This document shows positions 31,782 to 42,374 of a DNA stretch of 64,000 bases, piece by piece. The stretch is from Gambelia wislizenii (lineage: Eukaryota; Chordata; Lepidosauria; Squamata; Crotaphytidae). The notes beneath the pieces are model-generated. The model did no database searches and had not been told where the DNA came from. It worked only from the letters and a program-made list of their open reading frames with translations. The stretch spans positions 287,268,187 to 287,332,186 of the forward strand of contig JAUMIR010000001.1 in the NCBI GenBank assembly GCA_030847615.1. Direction: 5' to 3'. Within the stretch, counting starts at the first letter, position 1, and the number at the start of each line of letters is the position of its first letter. Position numbers and translations under genes: made by a program.

Positions 31782-31829
31782 TGGAACAGTCATGCTATGT
31801 TTGTTTAAAATATATATTCCTGAATATGC

Positions 31830-32055
31830 AGGACCAGTTTAAGGAATTTTGGGGGCCCCTGCAATGCTTTATTCTGGGGCCCCCATATGTTTATCTCAGG
31901 TCAGTGTAACCTAACTCAACCTAACCTATCCACAGTACAGGATATTCATATTATTGCTAATGATGTTTTTGCAGGAGGGGGGTTACTACAGGGCCCCCCA
32001 CAATGATGGGGCCCCCTGTGGATGCTGATGCCGCCGGTGCCTTAAACCGGCCCTG
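31830..32055. mobile_element. Non-autonomous hAT transposon with perfect 8 bp target duplication
   Basis: The ends are CAGGACCAGTTTAAGG and, inverted, CCTTAAACCGGCCCTG. The flanks are identical 8 bp TGAATATG at 31822-31829 and 32056-32063. It is 226 bp long and carries G/C runs (GGGGGCCCC, GGGGCCCCC) but no coding capacity. Confidence 0.93.
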
Positions 32056-32079
32056 TGAATATGTGTTTTCATGTACAGC

Positions 32080-32300
32080 ACTTGTTGTGTGCCTTCAAGT
32101 CATTTCTGACTTATGGATGACTCTAAGGCAACCCTATCACAGGGTTTTCTTGCCTTTGCCTTCCTCTGAGGTTGAGAGAATGTGACTTGCCCAGGGTCAC
32201 CCAGTGAACTTCAATGGCCAAGTGGTGGTTCAAACCCTGGTCTCCAGAGTCATAGTCCAACACTCAAAACCAGTACACCATACTGGCTCTCAAAGCACTG
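32080..32300 (-). repeat. tRNA-derived SINE, family A
   Basis: Reversed tail TTGTGTGCCTTCAAGTC, body TTGCCTTCCTCTGAGG, and reversed B-box TTCAAACCCTGG near the right end. It lies in GRB14 intron 1. Confidence 0.85.
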
Positions 32301-32409
32301 TAGGTTACTAAAATAAGTACTAATACACTTTTTTTGTGTGTATGGAAAGACAACCTGAATACTTCTGCTAGACTTCGAAGATGCTTTTAAGTATTTCAGC
32401 ATGGTTAGA

Positions 32410-32650
32410 GAATCGGAGCAATGTAGTGGTTACAATGTTGGACTAAGGCTCCGGGAGACCAGAGTTTGAACTGCTGCTTGACCGAGGATACCCATTGGGT
32501 CACCTTGGGGAAGTCACACTCTCTCAGCCTCAGAGGATGGCAATTGCAAATCTCCACTGAACAGATCTTGCCAAGAAAACACTATAAGATTTGCTTCAAG
32601 GGTCATGATATGTGTTGGAAATGACTTTGAAGGCACCTTACAACAGCAAG
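32410..32650 (+). repeat. tRNA-derived SINE, family A
   Basis: A-box-like TAGTGGTTACAATGTTGGAC, B-box-like AGAGTTTGAACTG, then CACTCTCTCAGCCTCAGAGG and a CTTTGAAGGCACC tail. The copy is diverged. It is in the opposite orientation to the copy ending at 32300. Confidence 0.8.
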
Positions 32651-32989
32651 CAATTCAAGGAGATGGGGAAGAAATTTATTTTGAATTATGAAACTTTTCC
32701 TATGGGCTAGAAACATTCCGCACATAGTGGATAGCACGTAAAAGACAGCTAGCACGTTAAACAATAACCAACAAGCAAAATCAGGTCAGTATTTATGGTG
32801 CTGATGCTAACCTGTAATCAGTACACCTGTGTGCTTTAACCAACATTTATTTTTCCAAGAGGATCTTACAAAATGCATTTGGGGTTATCTCCAAATACTC
32901 TCTCTGTGTTTATGATTTGTAGTGTGATCCTACCATCAGTTTGCTGACCTTTAGTGGAGTCCCAAATCTGATGCCTGAGCTCACTGTCT

Positions 32990-33190
32990 TATTGTGATGT
33001 GTGTTCAGGCTCACTTTGGCCTCATATAGAGGAGACTGCCTTATTCCTTGGCCCATCTGGTTCAGTATAGACTGCAGTGACTTTGCAGTAGCTCTCCAGG
33101 GTTTCACGTAGGGTTGGAGATGCCCAAGATTGAACCTAGGTTCCTCTGTTTGCAAAGTAGGGGCTCTACCGCTGAGCCACAGTTCCCTCA
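32990..33190 (-). repeat. tRNA-derived SINE, family B
   Basis: The reverse complement of the family seen at 23670: TGGCCCATCTGGTTCAGTAT in the body and GGCTCTACCGCTGAGCCACA at the tRNA-like head, with AAGATTGAACCTAGG as the reversed B box. Confidence 0.75.
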
Positions 33191-33524
33191 GCAAAGGATG
33201 TTCCCTGGAAAGTAAGTCCCATTGGATGGAAGTAGGATTTTACCTCCATTAAGTTGTGATCCTGTATACTGGATGTCAGAGGACTTACGTTTGAGTAAGC
33301 CTTCATGAGATTAGATAGCGTGGCTGTGTCCAGAATGAGTTTTGTATCTGAAATAACTTGATCTCAGCCAATTTTTTTCAGTGATTTTTTCCCTTTTTAG
33401 AACTGAAGCTGAGTCAAGAGCATTTAATAGGAAATGCATTCCACCAAAATTGCAAGACATGTTTTTCTATTACATGTATGTGTTTAGGACTGGCCTGCCA
33501 CCCTTGAACCTGTTTTTTTTAAAT

Positions 33525-33768
33525 GTTGTCATTGTGTGCCTTCAAGTTGTTTCCAACTTATGGCAACACTAAGGCGAAACCATCATGGGGTTTTCATGGG
33601 AAGATTTGCTCAAAGGGGGTTTGGCTTTGCCTTCCTCTGAGGCTGAAAAAAGGGTGACTTGCCCAAGGTCACCCAGTGGGTTTCCATGGCTGAGTGGGGA
33701 TTTGAACCCTGGTCTCCAGAGTCCTAGTCTAATGCTCAAACCACTATACCTCACTGGCTTTCTATTCC
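33525..33768 (-). repeat. tRNA-derived SINE, family A
   Basis: Reversed tail TTGTGTGCCTTCAAGTTG, then GCCCAAGGTCACCCAGTGGG, reversed B-box GATTTGAACCCTGG and A-box segment AAACCACTATACC. Confidence 0.88.
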
Positions 33769-33827
33769 TCCATAATTGCATATTTGTAGATAAAAATATA
33801 GCACTATTCTCATACTCATTATAAGCG

Positions 33828-34055
33828 AGTCAGCATGTTGTTTGAGTGTTGGACTAGGACACTGGGACCAGGGTTCAAATCTTTACTCGGTCACAAAAAT
33901 CTACTGGGTAACTTTGGACAAGTCATACTCTCTCAGCCTCAAAGGAAGGCAGTGGCAAACCCCTCTGAACAAACCCTGCCAAGAAAACCCCAGGATAGGT
34001 TCACCTTGGGGTCGCCATAAGCCAGGACTGACTTGAAGGTACCTTAACAACAACT
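33828..34055 (+). repeat. tRNA-derived SINE, family A
   Basis: Head TTGTTTGAGTGTTGGACTAG, B-box GGTTCAAATC, body TACTCTCTCAGCCTC and tail GACTTGAAGGTACC then AACAACAAC. It pairs with the inverted copy at 33525, about 60 bp away, so the two form an inverted SINE pair in GRB14 intron 1. Confidence 0.88.
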
Positions 34056-34343
34056 ATCATCATAGCAAAAACTATTGTTATTTTATAGAAAGGTATTTTC
34101 TATCACACGTGAACTTGGATCAAGTTATGGGAGTAATGATACAAGTTTTGAAAGTGCATAGAACTCTTCTTCAGACATAATGAAACAGCCCTTGCTGGTT
34201 AAGCTTATGAATTGCCAGGCTTTGCATTTAAAGAAATCTTGTATCTTGACACTGTCCTTTTCTACATGTATATTTACTGTCTTGTATTTTTGACGTGCAT
34301 TTAGATAATTATAGGAACTTCATATTATTTTTCTTTCTTGTAG

Positions 34344-34476
34344 GAGGAAAAAATCAGAACTTGACATACTAGAAATCCCATCCATACCAAACCCTTTCCC
34401 AGAGCTTTGCTGCTCTCAGTTTACATCTGTTTTGTCAGCCAGCCTGTTGCCTAAGGCAAATCCCAGGACAAAACAG
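34344..34476 (+). CDS. GRB14: GRB14 exon 2
   Basis: Acceptor TTTCTTGTAG, donor GTAAGC. The first base completes the split Arg codon from exon 1, then the exon reads RKKSELDILEIPSIPNPFPE and continues LCCSQFTSVLSASLLPKANP to RTKQ, ending in phase 0. The segment IPSIPNPFPELCC contains the conserved proline-rich motif just before the Ras-associating domain of GRB7/10/14 adaptors, close to the known GRB14 sequence. No breaks are visible. Confidence 0.95.
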
Positions 34477-35264
34477 GTAAGCCTCTCTCAAGTTTAATAG
34501 CTGAACTATGAAAAAAAAGAATGTGTGTCCTCCAATCTCAAATCCTTGAGAAAAAACGCTCCAGTATATAGAAATGAACCCAACTGAAAATCTTCCATGC
34601 TTTCTCTGTGCCCCCATTACCACACTGATCTTTTGCTTGTCTGTTCACTATGTCAAATGGAAGTTTCAAACTTCACAATGATAATTTTAACAGTCCATTG
34701 ACTATTCTTACTTTATGTGCTTTGTGAGAGCTATCCTTAATTTGATGTCAACCTCTTTTGCTTCCCTTTCCCCTGAAAATCTCTGATTCTTTTTTTGCCA
34801 GGCTATTCCTCATGCCTTGAGCAGTCTCCTCCTTTCTAATACCTTTTTCTCTAACACCCTGATCGTATATTTCTACAGCAATGTTTCCCTGGACTGCTGT
34901 ATCGCTATGGAGGCATGAAGCTGTCTTGAACTGAATAGGACTATTTGTGTCTCTGTACTGATTACTCTGGCTGGCAGCAGCATCACCGATCTGGGGAATC
35001 AGTTGGAGGTCTTTCTTGTTCTGAAATCTCTAGTCCTGTTTCAGAAAATGTCTCTCTAGCCTGGCTTTCACCTCCTTCAGATGCTTTGAACTGTAACCTC
35101 TGCCCCACCTAACAACTCATCCTGATGGAAGTCGTAGCGTAAAACATCTAGGGCAAGGATGGTTAACCTATAGTATGTGCAGCCCATAGGTCTGGGGAAA
35201 GTGACTATTCCTGATCTAGAGGGTACCTTTTCAGGGAAGATGATCTAGTTCTAGTCCAATGCCC
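34477..35264. other. GRB14: GRB14 intron 2, first part
   Basis: Intronic sequence with no recognised repeat and no gene-like frame. Confidence 0.5.
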
Positions 35265-35945
35265 TGCATCCTTCAGTGGCCTTGCAGATTTATTATTTAG
35301 AGCATTTATTGGAGTATTTATTCATAACCCTCCAGCCAAAAAGGATCCCAGAACAGACTACAAATTGTTCCCTGCCCTCAGGCTAACAATCTAATGTTGT
35401 AAGATACAGCTTGGGTCCAGACTAACTGAAAGACCGTATCTCCCCATACGAACTTGCAAGGGTTCTAAGATCATCAGAGGAAGGCTTTCTCCCAGTCCTG
35501 CCACCATCACAGTCTTACTTGGCAAGGACATGAGACAGTCTAGTCTGTGACTGCTTCCACCCTCTGGAACCCTCCCTGCTTTCCTTTCACCAGCATGCAA
35601 AGACGTTTTTATTCATGCAAGCTTTTAATATATATTGCTGCACTCACAGAGGCTTTTTATTGGGGTGTGTTTTTATTTTTATTTGTTTTAACTTTTATTT
35701 TAAAAGTTTTTTTAAAAAGTGTGGTCTCTTCCAACTCTAAAATTCTATAATTCTAAAGTTTTCAAACAAACTTTTATATGTTTTAACTAATTTTGATTTT
35801 TTTAAAAAATAGTGATGATTCTAATTGTTGTAACTTGTATATGTATTTTAATTGATGTTTCTGTGAGCCACCTTGGGTCCCACTCTGGGAGAAAGGCAGC
35901 ATATAAATTAAATAATAATGAAATAAATAACAATAAGACATGAAA
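35265..35945. repeat. LINE-like repeat composite with a CR1 terminus inside
   Basis: 35265-35400 is a minus-strand LINE-like 3' end (ACAGACTACAAATTGTTCCC, CAGGCTAACAATCTAATG). About 35410-35945 is a plus-strand copy ending TGAGCCACCTTGGGTCCCAC and GCAGCATATAAATTAAATAA. At 35722-35757 it is interrupted by a short CR1-like terminus, GTGGTCTCTTCCAACTCTAA. The exact family is uncertain. Confidence 0.6.
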
Positions 35946-35999
35946 CACAAGGAAAGGGAAATGGGAGGCGGGGGTAAGGCATGAAGTCCAACAGACACT

Positions 36000-36165
36000 G
36001 GCTGCTCTTCTCCCCCTCAGAGGCCAGAGCAATGGCAGTTGGAATGGAAGGAGGGCCTCTTACCAACTGCTGGGACCAAAGCGCAATGGAACTCTGTCTG
36101 GCTGCTTTTCTCTCCCTTGGAGGCCACAGCAGTGGCAGTTGGCATGGAGGGAGGTTGCATACAGG
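36000..36165. repeat. Two-unit tandem repeat
   Basis: The unit with TGGCTGCTCTTCTCCCCCTC, AGAGGCCAGAGCAATGGCAG recurs about 100 bp later as TGGCTGCTTTTCTCTCCCTT, GGAGGCCACAGCAGTGGCAG. Function unknown. Confidence 0.65.
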
Positions 36166-36184
36166 AAGGCCACAAGCAAGAGAG

Positions 36185-36404
36185 TCCACCTAACATTAAG
36201 AGGAATTTCCTGACAGTAAGAGCTGTTCAGCAGTGGAATGCATTGCCTTGGGAGTGTGGTGGAGTCTCCATCTTTGGAAGTTTTTAAGCAGATGCTGTAT
36301 GGCCATCTGTGGGGTGTGTGTGCTTTGATTGAGTATTCCTGCAGGTCAGGAGATTGGGCCAGATGGCCCTTGAGGTCTCTTCCAACTCTATAATTCTATG
36401 ATTT
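36185..36404 (+). mobile_element. CR1 LINE 3' end
   Basis: From AACATTAAGAGGAATTTCCT through GGAATGCATTGCCTTGGGAG to GAGGTCTCTTCCAACTCTAT and ATTCTATG. This is the antisense equivalent of the 3' part of the copy at 39443. It is truncated at the 5' end. Confidence 0.92.
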
Positions 36405-37101
36405 TAAAGTTTTCAAACAACAGACCACTGTTGTTCTCTTTCCCCAGCAACAACTGCTGTTTTAATGACATTTCAACTTGGAGTTTCCTATAGTCACAAT
36501 GAGGAGAGAAGTTAGATGTATCTTTTGTGAATTTGTCTAATCTCCTTTTAAAGCCCTCCAGGCTAATTGGCATCATCATCACATCCTGTGACAGCTTATT
36601 CCATAAATTGGGAAGGAGGGGGACTGTGCTGGGGGCAGGAGCTAGTTTTCTCCTCCATAATTGACTGTACTGCCAGATTCAGTTAAAATCCATTCTGAAA
36701 ATGTTAGGAAGTCTACTTCTGGTTTTTTATTCTGCTGTGCTTTTTGGGGGGTCAGAAGGATGTTTAGTTGGAAACAGACACTCTGCTTTCAGGCATCAGC
36801 GATGTGTTACATTTAATTTTAAAAAGAGAAAAATTACTAAAAATGGCCACATTGTCCACTGCAGGAATTAACTCAAGTAATGTGAGTTTTACATCATTGC
36901 GCAAACATTATTGACATCATACTGTTTAAAATAATAACTGTTAAAATATTTATGTAAATTGTAGTAGATTAAGGGCAATGAATTCAAGTTTAATGAATTA
37001 ACTCTCCTAATTAGCTTTTAGCAAACATTTCTAGATACCATAAAATGGATAGACAAGTGCTATCAAATCCAGCACATGTAAGCTGAAAGGTGCCAAAAAT
37101 A

Positions 37102-37366
37102 GGTTGTCTGCCCACCCCCTGCATCCATGGAACCAATATCCACGGTTTCAGTTATCTATGGCTGAAAAAATAGGGACAGTTACCATTGAGTCATGATGCA
37201 AAATGCCAAGAGAGGTATCCCCTCTAGAAATACTAGGTCATCCAATGCAACTCTATGATATCTTTTTACCGGAAGTCCTTTTTTTAAATAGAGTTTCTTT
37301 TATCTGCCGTTTCACTATAAATGGTAAGTCCAGGAACGTATCCACTGTGGATACAAGGTGGCCTGT
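37102..37366 (+). mobile_element. pogo-like MITE
   Basis: Contains CCATGGAACCAATATCCACG, GTTTCAGTTATCTATGGCTG and the closing GGAACGTATCCACTGTGGAT then GTGGCCTGTGG, the family also seen at 17324, 52242 and 53575. The left end has lost its first two bases. Confidence 0.75.
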
Positions 37367-37599
37367 GGTTACATTTGATTTTTGAAAGGGGTAGGAAAAG
37401 CTCAGCCCCCAAAGAATGGAGTAGTTGATGAAGCAGGTCATATATCCCAAAGACTCTAGGGAGTAAGAGAGGTGAATAAGTTATACTAGCTATGAAGGTA
37501 CAGAAAATGTGAAACTCAATGTACAACTGTAGAGGAGGTGTTTGTAAGATACTTACATACGGTGTATATAGTATGATGCAGGCATCATACTACTCTATA

Positions 37600-37870
37600 A
37601 ACCTGGAGGCTCAGTGGTTAAATGCCGGTACTGCAGCCACAACGTTGTGAGTTTGATCCTGCAGGGATCCAAGGTTCACTCAGCCTTCCATCCTTTCTCA
37701 GGTTGGTAAAATGAGTACCCAGCTTGTTGGGGGCAATTAGCTAACACATTGTAAAACCGCTTAGAGAGTGCTTGCACTATGAAATGTAAGTGCTATTACT
37801 AACAATTTGTAAGCCGCTCTGAGAGCCTTGGTGGCTGTAGAGCGGGGTATAAGTAGTATAAATAAATTGT
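37600..37870 (+). repeat. tRNA-derived SINE, family C
   Basis: The head GGCTCAGTGGTTAAATGCCG and B-box-like GAGTTTGATCCTGC are followed by TACCCAGCTTGTTGGGGGCA and a LINE-type tail TTTGTAAGCCGCTCTGAGAG with GGGGTATAAGTAGTATAAAT. An inverted relative lies at 38263. Confidence 0.75.
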
Positions 37871-38189
37871 CTAGTGCAGTTTGTCTCCTAGGTTAGCTTG
37901 CATAGAAATTGCAGCCCCGCAGGGCAATCCTATGGATATTTCCCCCTTTACTATTGAATTACATAGAACATCTTCCTTAGAAAATACGTGTAGGTTTGCA
38001 GTGCATACTGCATAGGATTTAATGACAACATGACCTCATGTTTTATAATGAGCCTCAGTGTAACAAGCTCTTGCAGGTACTGTACACTGATATGGTGAAC
38101 TGTGTTGTGCCAGCGTAGGCCTCCACAGAAACAGCAGCAGACCTATATGTAAAAATCCAAAATGCACATTACAGTGATACATTTTGTGA

Positions 38190-38262
38190 CTTTTGGCTGG
38201 TCTAATAAAGGTATTATACTAGCTTTCAAACTTCACTGGTTTCTTCGTCATTAGCATTGCAA
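38190..38262 (-). repeat. Dispersed repeat end, possible Penelope-like terminal repeat
   Basis: TGGTCTAATAAAGGTATTAT and AGCTTTCAAACTTCACTGGT, TTCTTCGTCATTAGC are shared with the repeats at 45165 and 45775. See the finding on ribozyme-like cores. Confidence 0.55.
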
Positions 38263-38482
38263 TAGCAATAGCATCAATATTTCTATACCGCTTATCAGTG
38301 CAAAGCACTCCCTAAGCGGTTTGCAACGTGTTAGCTAATTGCCCCCAACAAGCTGGGTACTCATTTTACTGACCTATGGAAGGATAGAAGGATGAGTCAA
38401 CCTTGGAGCCCTCTAGGATGAAACTAATAACATTGTGGCTTGCAGTATAGGCATTTAACCACTGCACCACCAGGGCTCCTTC
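38263..38482 (-). repeat. tRNA-derived SINE, family C
   Basis: Minus-strand relative of the copy at 37600, sharing the inverted segments GCCCCCAACAAGCTGGGTAC and TTTAACCACTGCACCACC. It is inserted next to the repeat end at 38190. Confidence 0.7.
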
Positions 38483-38651
38483 AAGGATGTCATTCAAGGA
38501 TGCTAACAATCATACAGGAGTGATAGTGTTGACATCATGGGCCTACATTTTGTTTGAGAGTTTTGCTTGTGTTTAAGGTAGACTTCAGGGGAACTGAGCA
38601 CTGAGCCAATGATAAGATCTGTTAAAACAGTACTACTACTTCTAGAATCAC

Positions 38652-39420
38652 TGCAGACTCATCTACACTGGCACTGTAATCCCGGACCAGTCCAGAGCAT
38701 TATGCTGTGGAGCTGCCCTGTATCAACATGATGCCAGCTACACATACTGGCATGGATCCATTCCAGAGCTGTGCCATTGTCCAGACAGGCCACCAGACAA
38801 CACTGCATTGGCCTTGCTGGCCTGTCTCCCTTGGTGCCACTGCTGCTTCACCTGCTGGCCAAGCAGCTCTCTGCAAGAACCTGGCCATCACTGTTGCTTC
38901 TAGTGGGGTCAGAACAGGGCGCTCATGCCATCAGCTGCAGGGGAGAGGTAGGTGACCCCCTTCTTCTTGATTACATGCCACAGCACTCTGTTCTGCCAGC
39001 CCCATCTCGGACTCGAGAAGGATGGGAGGTGCCTAGCAAGCTTCCCCCTCCCAGCCAGCCACCCCTCCGCCTTTCCCAAACCTTGCTGGCAGCCCCATCT
39101 TGGTTTGGTAAAGGTGGAGGGGTGGCTGGCTGTGTGTGTGGGGGAAGCTTGCTAGCCACCTCCTGTGCTTCCCGAGTCCGAGATGTGGCTGGCAGCCCCA
39201 TCGTGGGTCCTGGCGTATAAGACAACCCCTGACTTTTGAGGAGATTTTCAAGGGTTAAAAAGTCATCTTATGTGCTGGAACACATGGTAGATGTGTGGAC
39301 AACTGGGTTACTTCAGATCCAGCTCAGTCCAACTTTCCACTTGTCCCAAGAACCAGGGCCACTCTGGTGTTTCCTGGAAACTCTAGAGCAACTTGCAGTT
39401 TCTGTTAAGCTGGATTAACA
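38652..39420. mobile_element. Composite DNA-transposon-like element with internal inverted segments
   Basis: The left end CTCATCTACACTGGCACTG matches, inverted, the right end of the element at 61240-61811. The interior repeats the family's GCTGCTTCACCTGCTGGCCA and GTGGGGTCAGAACAGGGCGC blocks. 39000-39190 is a second foldback (CTAGCAAGCTTCCCCC against GGGGAAGCTTGCTAG). 39210-39275 holds the pair TATAAGACAACCCCTGACTT and GTTAAAAAGTCATCTTATG. Probably several nested elements. Confidence 0.55.
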
Positions 39421-39442
39421 GCTAAAAGGAGTGGATTCGATG

Positions 39443-40065
39443 TCATAGAATCATAGAGTTGAAAGAGACCACAAGGCCATCTAGTCTAACCTCCTGCCCT
39501 GCAGAAATATCCAATCAAAGCACTCATGACAGATGGCCATCCAACCTCTTTTAAAAGAAGAAGACTTCCACTGCCAAACAGCTCTTACTGTCAGGAAGTT
39601 CCTCCTAATGTTTAGGTGGAATCTCTTGTCCTGTAGTTTGAGTCCATTGCTCCATGTCCTTTTCTCTAGAGCCACAGAAAACAAGCTTGCTCCATCCTCA
39701 ATATGACATCCCTTCAAATATTTAAACATGACTATCATGTCCCCTCTTAACCTTCTCTTCTCCAGGCTAAACATACCCAGCTCCTTAAGCCGCTCCTCAT
39801 AGGACATGGCTTCCAGACCTCCCACCATTTTGGTCGCCCTCCTCTGGACACATTTCAGCTTCTCAATATCCTTCTTGAATTGTGGTACCCAGAACTTGAC
39901 ACAGTATTCCAGGTGAGATCAGACTAAAGCAGAACAGAGTGGCACTATTACTTCCCTCGATCTAGACACTATACTCTTATTGGAGCAATCTAGAATCGCA
40001 TTGGCTTTTTTAGCTGCCGTATCACACTGCTAATTCATGTTCAGCTTGTGGTCCACTAAGACTGT
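39443..40065 (-). mobile_element. CR1 LINE, 3' part with ORF2 C-terminus
   Basis: The minus strand translates into the CR1 ORF2 end: SREVIVPLCSALVRSHLEYC, then VQRRATKMVGGLEAMSYEER and LKELGMFSLEKRRLRGDMIV, with frame damage later. The terminus at 39443 is the usual reversed ATCATAGAATCATAGAG. It is 5'-truncated and inactive, and is the longest CR1 fragment in the window. Confidence 0.95.
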
Positions 40066-40274
40066 GTGTGTCATGTGTACAAATCACACTGGATCCGTGG
40101 TGAATAAGCATGTTATCATTAGTTTAGACAATCCCTCTGTCTTATGCTTGCAGGCAACCCCTACACCTGCATGGAATGGGACACTCAAACTGGGAGGTGT
40201 GGACCACTGGATCTGTTGGGCAGGATGTACCCAGCCCCTCCTGCAAAGTTTCAAGGGCATATGTAGAAGCTTAC

Positions 40275-40742
40275 TTCCAGACTGGGACAAAGTGTGTTAC
40301 AAATTAAAATTACTACAGTATAGGTAAAACATACAAAATGTTAACATTAAAGTAGAATTTAACGTTAAACATTGATTCAGAAAATTAAAACATACACTTC
40401 AAATGATAAAAAACAGTCCAAACAGTACAATTTACAACAATACAATGCCCATTTAAAAGCTCTTCCCTCACAAACTTTCTAAAAGCCTGTTGGAATAAAA
40501 AAAAATTGCTCGCTGACAGAAGGACAGCAAGAAGGGGACCATTCTGTCCTTCCTTGAGAGGGTGTTCTGGAGCCTAGAGGCAGCCACAGAAGGTCCCAAC
40601 TCTTGTACCCACCAACTGAAGGTAGCAGGATTGAAAGAGGGACCTCTCCTGAGGATCTTGGGGTTTGGGAAGGCTCATACAGGGGGATACACTCTGTCTG
40701 ATAGCCTGTGGGCTGGATGACTTTTAACTGGAGAAGCAGCAT
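40275..40742 (-). repeat. LINE-like interspersed repeat (L2/CR1 type, class uncertain)
   Basis: A-rich stretch of TTAAAATA-type units, then CTGTCCTTCCTTGAGAGGGT, GGAGCCTAGAGGCAGCCACA and CTCCTGAGGATCTTGG, the same arrangement as 58838-59232. Non-coding in all frames. Confidence 0.6.
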
Positions 40743-40744
40743 AT

Positions 40745-42236
40745 TTGAAATGTTCCTGTCTTCAGTGAAACATCATTTCCCTTGTGGAACATCAACCTAA
40801 AATAATCCAGAGGGTAAGTAGATAGAAAATGTGCAGTAGAGTAATGAATCTTACTCTGGTTCAAGATAACCTGGGAGTGACTTTCCTAGTTCAAGGTAAA
40901 TTTATGCCTCTGGGTTTCCTTGAGCACAATTTGAAGTGCCAAAACAAAAATCAAGGCTATTTAAAGCACAGGGACATGCTATTCTTTTGGAACATTCCTT
41001 TCTGTACATTTATCTCATGGTAGGGCTTCAGAATTTGCAGATAATTTGATCACATTAGACCAAACAGAACAATTTCTTTTAAAAACGCATTTAAATAAAC
41101 CTCAGCACAGTTTTTTTAATTTTTGTTTTACTGACAGAGAGCTAGAATGTCACCCATGTGATAGAAACTTCATTGAGAGAACATATGACACAGAAGACAT
41201 TTTGAGGCAGGCTGGTTACTAACCCCCACTCCCACTGCCCGCCCCCCTAAATCTTTACTGTGTGAAGTCTGGAGCTAATGCAAGTGTTTGACTTGTCATG
41301 GGAAGGACAGACTTGTCTGGTAATTCTCCTAACTGTTGTGACAATGTAACCCCACCTGGCATCCATTCTTGTAATGACACGTACTGTACGTTCCAAGAAT
41401 GGCTTGGGAAAAATAATAATGGGGGCAGCAATAATGAGTTCTTGAATGAAATGATCATGCTTTTAGAAGAACTGCCTGAATAGTTAGAATAAATGGCTCC
41501 TACAGCTATGAAACTCTTTAAGAATGGCAAATTTCAAACAGCTTATCCTTAGATCATCCAATAAAAGAAAAAAGAAAAGAAAAGAAAGGTGGTCCTGTCC
41601 TCTTAGAATTCAGAAGAAAGTTCACCCCAAACAGATGAGGCTTTAGGAAAATATTTTGCCTTTGATAAAAGAAAAGAGGTATTTCTGCTACCCACCCACC
41701 CCACTCCACTGGAGGACTAATTGATAAAGGGAAGACTTTGTCTTTTTTAAAAAAAATATTAGCACAGTAGAAGAATGCACTTTTCATTTGAGGGAAATCC
41801 ACTTATCTTTGACAGGTTATCAGTAAGTGAAAGGAGTGGGTGAAAGGTTGTGTGAAGAAACACATCCTTTGCTCGTATCTGTCTCTCTTTCCATTATAAA
41901 ATAATGGATAAAACTGAGGAGGGGGTTCCAGTATTTGAAGCGAGTTCTCCTATGGAAAGTAATGGAAGGAAATTATGTGAGCCATGGTCTTGGTACCCTG
42001 GGTGTGGGGGTGAGTAGGCCTCACCTTATTGTGTGTTTCAGGGCTGGGTTGAGATTTGAGGAGGTCTCCAGCCTAGGGAATCGCCTCTGATGGTCGTGAC
42101 TTTCATGGGATCAGAGCTTATCTGGCAGTGGGGATGCTGGTGGTCAGCATTTTTAGCACAATCAATATCAACCAACTTGGACTAAGCTATTTTAGTTTTC
42201 ACAGATGTACCTTGTGTAGCGTTCCTTCCCCACCCC
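40745..42236. other. GRB14: GRB14 intron 2 stretch, nothing recognised
   Basis: No gene-like frame or known repeat family was recognised in this 1.5 kb. Confidence 0.5.
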
Positions 42237-42330
42237 AAGACTCTGTGAGAAATTAAAATGGCAGGTCCTAGGCAGACCTTTCTCAAGACTCTGTGAGAAA
42301 TTAAAATGGCAGGCCCTAGGCTGGAGACCT
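42237..42330. repeat. 48 bp tandem duplication
   Basis: AAGACTCTGTGAGAAATTAA begins at 42237 and again at 42285, with the same GGCAGGxCCTAGGC continuation. This is two units with a 48 bp period. Confidence 0.9.
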
Positions 42331-42374
42331 ATGTCTCCACAATGTTACATCAGGGACTGGGAGAAACTAAACCA

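Noticed and set aside
33872..33890. tRNA genes suggested by A/B-box-like motifs in several places
   Set aside because: All such motifs lie in SINE heads followed by SINE bodies and tails. None gives a full cloverleaf with an acceptor stem.
39481..39828. A 115-codon host protein on the minus strand
   Set aside because: Its sequence (LKELGMFSLEKRRLRGDMIV) is the CR1 ORF2 C-terminus.
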